DNA from: Pseudomonas sihuiensis | GTDB taxonomy: Bacteria; Pseudomonadota; Gammaproteobacteria; Pseudomonadales; Pseudomonadaceae | Direction of reading: 5' to 3' | Assembly: GCF_900106015.1 (NCBI RefSeq) | Contig: NZ_LT629797.1 | Location: forward strand, 4,650,001 to 4,714,000 | DNA length: 64,000 nt | Part shown: positions 61,036 to 64,000 of the stretch, one piece after another | Layout of the letters: each line of letters begins with the position of its first letter | How positions within the stretch are numbered: the stretch's first letter is position 1 | Position numbers and translations under genes: made by a program | Notes under the pieces: generated by a model | Databases searched by the model: none | What the model was told of the DNA's origin: nothing | Seen by the model: the letters and a program-made list of their open reading frames with translations, nothing else

Positions 61036-61529
61036 CAGTCGCTTTCTTCCAGGTTCAGTGCGCGTATCCGGTAGTTCAGGCCGGTTTTGCCAAGGGTGAA
61101 ATCCACAGGGCCGTGGTAATCGATGGTCCAGTCTGGCGCGAGTCGGCGCCGCTCATCGTTCTCCTGTTGCCAACTGCCAGCCGGGTAAGCCGGCAGCGCG
61201 TCGGCGCGGGTCAGGGCGAACAGCAGTGCGGCGAACAGCTCGCGGGCCTCGGTGTTGGGTGGCAACAGGCCGTCGTTGCGCCATTGTCCGGCATCCAGTA
61301 GCTGGCGCGCCTGCGGGATACCGAGCGGGTCCATCAGCGACCAGCGCAGGGCAGGACCCTCCTGCTGGATCACCAGTAGCCAGTCCTGACGCACGTCTGC
61401 CTGTTCACGCTGGATCTGCAGGGTGAGCGGCAGCGTTGCGACCAATGCCGGGGCCACTGACGGCACAGGGGTGCGTGCAGCGCAGGCGCCCAGCAGCAGG
61501 CTGGCGACGAGCAGGAGTATGCGTGGCAT
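61035..61529 (-). CDS. DUF3261 lipoprotein of the aryl-polyene type cluster
   Basis: A 164-residue lipoprotein with lipobox LLGAC at residue about 15. The mature domain (LTLQIQREQADVRQDWLLVI, GLLPPNTEARELFAALLFAL, WTIDYHGPVDFTLG) fits DUF3261, a family found in aryl-polyene clusters next to apeO. It is probably an outer-membrane factor in placing the pigment, by analogy with LolB-like folds. ATG 61529 overlaps the methyltransferase stop. Confidence 0.85.
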   Translation of the reverse strand: MPRILLLVASLLLGACAARTPVPSVAPALVATLPLTLQIQREQADVRQDWLLVIQQEGPALRWSLMDPLGIPQARQLLDAGQWRNDGLLPPNTEARELFAALLFALTRADALPAYPAGSWQQENDERRRLAPDWTIDYHGPVDFTLGKTGLNYRIRALNLEESD

Positions 61530-62248
61530 CACGGTTTGCACGCCACTACGTTGAGCAGCGTTTCGTCGCGTTGGCCGACGGGTTTTGGCCGCATCAGCCC
61601 CCAGCGCTCCAGCAGGCCGAAGTCCTTGGCCCGGCTCCACCACAGATAGGGGTAGGAAACGCTGGCATCGTCGAACTGGAAGCCCTGGTCGCGCAGCATG
61701 TCCAGGTACTGTTCGGCACTGCGTTGTACGTGCATCGGATGGCGGAACAGCCAGCGGATCACCCAGGTGTCGATGTAGAACTTGGTCGATTCGGCCAGTA
61801 GCAGACGGCCACCGGGTTTGAGCACGCGCCAGAACTCGGCCAGGGCTTTCTCCTGCTCCACCAGATGATGCAGCGTCTGATGGCAGAACAGCAGGTCGAC
61901 GCTGGCGTCGGGCAGGTCGATGGAGGCGCAGTCACTGGCGATCAGTTCGACCTTCAGGCCCAGGCGCTCGGCCTCGCGGTGCGAGCACTCGAGGCTGTGC
62001 GGATCGGCGTCGAGACCGATCATCCGCGCCGGTGCGAAGGCGGCGTTGAGCAGACCGAAGGAGCGGCCCTGACCGCAGCCGGCATCGAGCAGCACGGGCG
62101 CTTGTGGCAACGGGCTGCCGGTAAGGCGCACCAGGTCGTTGATCGCTACCCGCAGCACATGGTGTTGCCACACGTGGCTCTGCAGGAACCAGAAGCCGAA
62201 GCGGGTTTCTTCGACGTAGGTGGGCGAGACGGGACGGAGAGTGGTCAT
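61529..62248 (-). CDS. Class I SAM-dependent methyltransferase
   Basis: A 239-residue methyltransferase. Motif I is VLLDAGCGQGRSFGLL, the acidic end of strand 2 is MIGLDADPHSLE, motif II is VDLLFCHQTLHHL and motif III is [13 protein letters not shown]. It resembles UbiE/ubiquinone-type C- or O-methyltransferases. In aryl polyenes a methyltransferase adds a methyl group to the aryl head, which fits the position. It is separated from the flavoprotein gene upstream by copy C of the palindromic repeat. Confidence 0.9.
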   Translation of the reverse strand: MTTLRPVSPTYVEETRFGFWFLQSHVWQHHVLRVAINDLVRLTGSPLPQAPVLLDAGCGQGRSFGLLNAAFAPARMIGLDADPHSLECSHREAERLGLKVELIASDCASIDLPDASVDLLFCHQTLHHLVEQEKALAEFWRVLKPGGRLLLAESTKFYIDTWVIRWLFRHPMHVQRSAEQYLDMLRDQGFQFDDASVSYPYLWWSRAKDFGLLERWGLMRPKPVGQRDETLLNVVACKP

Positions 62249-62264
62249 CGACGATCCTTGTTTA

Positions 62265-62405
62265 GGACCTATTTACGAGCTAGCGAGCTAGCGCCATACA
62301 AGGCAGAAACAGGCGAGGAAGCGGAGTTTACGAGTTGTAAATGAGCATTCCGAGCCTGTTTCTAACGCCGTAGGGCCGACGCGCAGCTGATCGTAAGTAG
62401 GTTCT
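62265..62405. mobile_element. Palindromic MITE-like repeat, copy C (inside the pigment cluster)
   Basis: About 141 bases bounded by GGACCTATTTACGA and the complement of GAACCTACTTACGA. The core 62300-62368 matches copy A (12757-12824) with about five differences. The termini differ in sequence from copies A and B but still pair with each other. The right end touches the flavoprotein stop codon. Confidence 0.8.
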
Positions 62406-63652
62406 CAGTTTTGGGAGCAAAGCTCTGCGAGCACACGCAGGCGTCGGCGTGGTTCGGAAACATAGGGATTCTTGCTGTCCCAGGCGTAGCCGGCAAGGAT
62501 CGAGCTGATCATGCGGCGAATCTCCGGGGAGGCTTTTTCGTAGTAGATCACGTCCTGGAAGGAGCCCTCGTACCAGCCCTCGACATAGACGCGGAAGGTG
62601 TCGACACCGCGTTTGAGCGGGATGGCGAACTCGTTCTCCCAGTCCACCGTCTCGCCACCCAGCTGACGATGCAACAGCCCGGCGGCCATGCTTGCCGAAC
62701 GCATGGCAATGGTCACACCGGAGCTGAACACCGGGTCGAGGAACTCGGCGGCATTGCCCAGCAGGGCGAAGCCTGGCCCATGCAGGCTCTTGACGTTGGC
62801 CGAGTAACCGTTGATCTCGCGCGCCGGAGTATCCCACACGGCATTGCCCAGCACCTTGCTCAGCGAAGGGGTTTCGGCGACGAACTGCTTGAGGCAGGCA
62901 TCGAGATCCTTCGGGTAGTTCTCGTAGTGCTCGGCCGCGGCGACCACGCCCAGCGAGCAGCGGCCGTTGCTGAACGGGATGGTCCAGAACCACACGTCAC
63001 GCAGGGTTGGATGGGTGGTGATGAGGATCATCTCGCGGTTGAAGCCCGAGGCGGGGTCGATGTTGTCCTCGATATGGGTGAACACCGCGCGGCGTACCGG
63101 GAAGGCCGATGGCGTGTCGAGGTCGAGCAGGCGTGGCAGCACGCGACCATAGCCGCTGCCATCAAGGACGAAGGCGCACTCGACCTGGTATTCAAAGCCG
63201 TCGCTCAGGCGGCGTACCGACAGCCGTGGGCAATCGCCGGAGAAATCAGCGGCGAAAACTTCCTCCTCGTAGCGAATCTCCACGCCCTGACGCTCGGCCT
63301 CGTCGGCCAGCAGCTTGTCGAAGTCGGCGCGGATCACCTGATAGGTCGAGCCCTTGCCCTCGGTGAACTTGTCGCGGAAATCGAAGCTGGTGTAACGATC
63401 GCCCCAGGCGAACGCGGCGCCATGCTTGGTCTGAAAGCCGGCGGCCTGGACGGCTTCGAGCATGCCGGCTTCTTCGACGAAGTCCAGGCAGTGCGACAGC
63501 AGGCTTTCGCCGATGGAAAAGCGCGGGAAGCGCTGGCGCTCCAGCAGCAGTACGTCGTGGCCCTGGCGCTTGAGGATGGCGGCGGCGATGGCGCCGGACG
63601 GGCCGGCACCGATGACGACGATCTGACGTTGTTCGAATTCAGGAGATTTCAT
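62405..63652 (-). CDS. FAD-dependent oxidoreductase / halogenase-like (tryptophan 7-halogenase family)
   Basis: A flavoprotein of 415 residues. The FAD-binding motif is IVVIGAGPSGAIAAAILKRQ, and the GD-like motif comes later as GPGFALLGNAAEFLDPVFSS. The middle part includes FWTIPFSNGRCSLGVV. It is of the NAD(P)/FAD oxidoreductase type common in aryl-polyene and flexirubin clusters. The lysine and WxWxIP motifs of true flavin halogenases are only partly matched (DVWFWTIP), so halogenation is possible but open. ATG 63652 is chosen, and an ATG six codons upstream is also possible. It overlaps the antiporter gene end by 14 bases. Confidence 0.85.
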   Translation of the reverse strand: MKSPEFEQRQIVVIGAGPSGAIAAAILKRQGHDVLLLERQRFPRFSIGESLLSHCLDFVEEAGMLEAVQAAGFQTKHGAAFAWGDRYTSFDFRDKFTEGKGSTYQVIRADFDKLLADEAERQGVEIRYEEEVFAADFSGDCPRLSVRRLSDGFEYQVECAFVLDGSGYGRVLPRLLDLDTPSAFPVRRAVFTHIEDNIDPASGFNREMILITTHPTLRDVWFWTIPFSNGRCSLGVVAAAEHYENYPKDLDACLKQFVAETPSLSKVLGNAVWDTPAREINGYSANVKSLHGPGFALLGNAAEFLDPVFSSGVTIAMRSASMAAGLLHRQLGGETVDWENEFAIPLKRGVDTFRVYVEGWYEGSFQDVIYYEKASPEIRRMISSILAGYAWDSKNPYVSEPRRRLRVLAELCSQN

Positions 63653-64000
63653 AGCGGGCTTTCGCTTCATGATTGACGGTGTGCCGGCCCAGCAGGGCAG
63701 GCAACAGAGTAGAGAACAGACTCATCAGCAGCAGGCCGAAGTACACCGTTGAATCAATCAGCTGGAGCTGCAGGAGCAGGTTGAGGAACACGATTTCGGT
63801 CAGGCCACGGATGTTCAGCAGCAGGCTTTCACGCCATTTGATCCGCGCCGACGCGGCCGGGTCCGCCCAATGCAGGCCCAGCCAGCTGCCAAGCACCTTG
63901 CTGATGACCGGCAGCGCCAGCAGGGTACCTATCACCAGCCAGGACATGTGTTGACCCAGGCCATGGAAATCCACGCGCAGCACGCCGTAAGTGAGAATCA
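63639..64000 (-). CDS. Cation:proton antiporter, CPA2-like C-terminal fragment (5' part beyond right edge)
   Basis: The last 120 codons of a membrane protein that enters from the right edge. Hydrophobic helices include WLVIGTLLALPVISKVLG, and the conserved stretch RESLLLNIRGLTEIVFLNLL is typical of CPA2 antiporters, where the RG-TE motif lies in a late helix. The family is about 400 residues or more, so most of it is outside. It is translationally coupled to the flavoprotein gene downstream. Whether it serves the pigment pathway is unknown. Confidence 0.75.
   Translation of the reverse strand, partial: ILTYGVLRVDFHGLGQHMSWLVIGTLLALPVISKVLGSWLGLHWADPAASARIKWRESLLLNIRGLTEIVFLNLLLQLQLIDSTVYFGLLLMSLFSTLLPALLGRHTVNHEAKARYEIS

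Overview
The window is chromosomal DNA of a Pseudomonas, most likely of the P. mendocina / P. oleovorans / P. pseudoalcaligenes group. From about 1 to 39.7 kb it follows, from memory, the gene order of P. aeruginosa PAO1 between ubiB and gltD-hemE (roughly PA5065 down to PA5034). The proteins are close to the Pseudomonas forms (PilM, AroK, HslU, PhaC1), and base use is GC-rich with a local drop over pilN-pilQ. No rRNA, tRNA, CRISPR, prophage or insertion sequence with a transposase was seen.

Region 1 (1-11.3 kb): ubiquinone genes ubiE-ubiJ-ubiB (ubiB cut by the left edge). Then comes the medium-chain polyhydroxyalkanoate locus: phasins phaI-phaF on the plus strand converge on phaC1-phaZ-phaC2-phaD on the minus strand. 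Between the two arms, directly after the phaF terminator, sits a short group II intron of the bacterial class C type with no intron-encoded protein.

Region 2 (11.3-25 kb): housekeeping genes hslVU, a SPOR-domain protein, argS, priA, rpmE, a secreted nuclease, an M48 lipoprotein protease, malic enzyme and ponA. Two copies of a palindromic MITE-like repeat flank hslV in opposite orientation. A third copy lies near the right edge.

Region 3 (25-39.7 kb): type IV pilus assembly operon pilMNOPQ, shikimate genes aroK-aroB, a damX-like SPOR protein and glutamate synthase gltBD.

Region 4 (39.7-45.5 kb): a cyanate-assimilation cassette lies between gltD and hemE, where PAO1 has nothing. It is the sigma-54 activator cynF, divergent from cynABD (ABC uptake) and cynS (cyanase). 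A clear -24/-12 promoter and an upstream inverted repeat lie between cynF and cynA.

Region 5 (46.6-64 kb, running past the right edge): an accessory lipid/polyketide cluster. The minus-strand block 61.5-57.4 kb (DUF3261 lipoprotein, ketosynthase, hotdog dehydratase, ketoreductase, ketosynthase) has the gene order of the aryl-polyene elongation module apeO-P-Q-R. The plus-strand block 47.2-50.7 kb has a DarA-like flavodoxin and a DarB-like KAS III, the pair that makes dialkylresorcinols, plus a BtrH-type acyltransferase candidate. Between them are a ketosynthase with a truncated Cys-less partner, an acyl carrier protein, an ABC-2 exporter, a second hotdog protein, a membrane methyltransferase and three small secreted proteins of unknown role. 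A SAM methyltransferase, a flavin oxidoreductase and an antiporter fragment complete it. I read the locus as a likely aryl-polyene plus dialkylresorcinol (flexirubin/arcuflavin-like) pigment pathway. It is the best candidate in the window for an incompletely described system. The aryl starter genes expected for such a pathway are not in the window.
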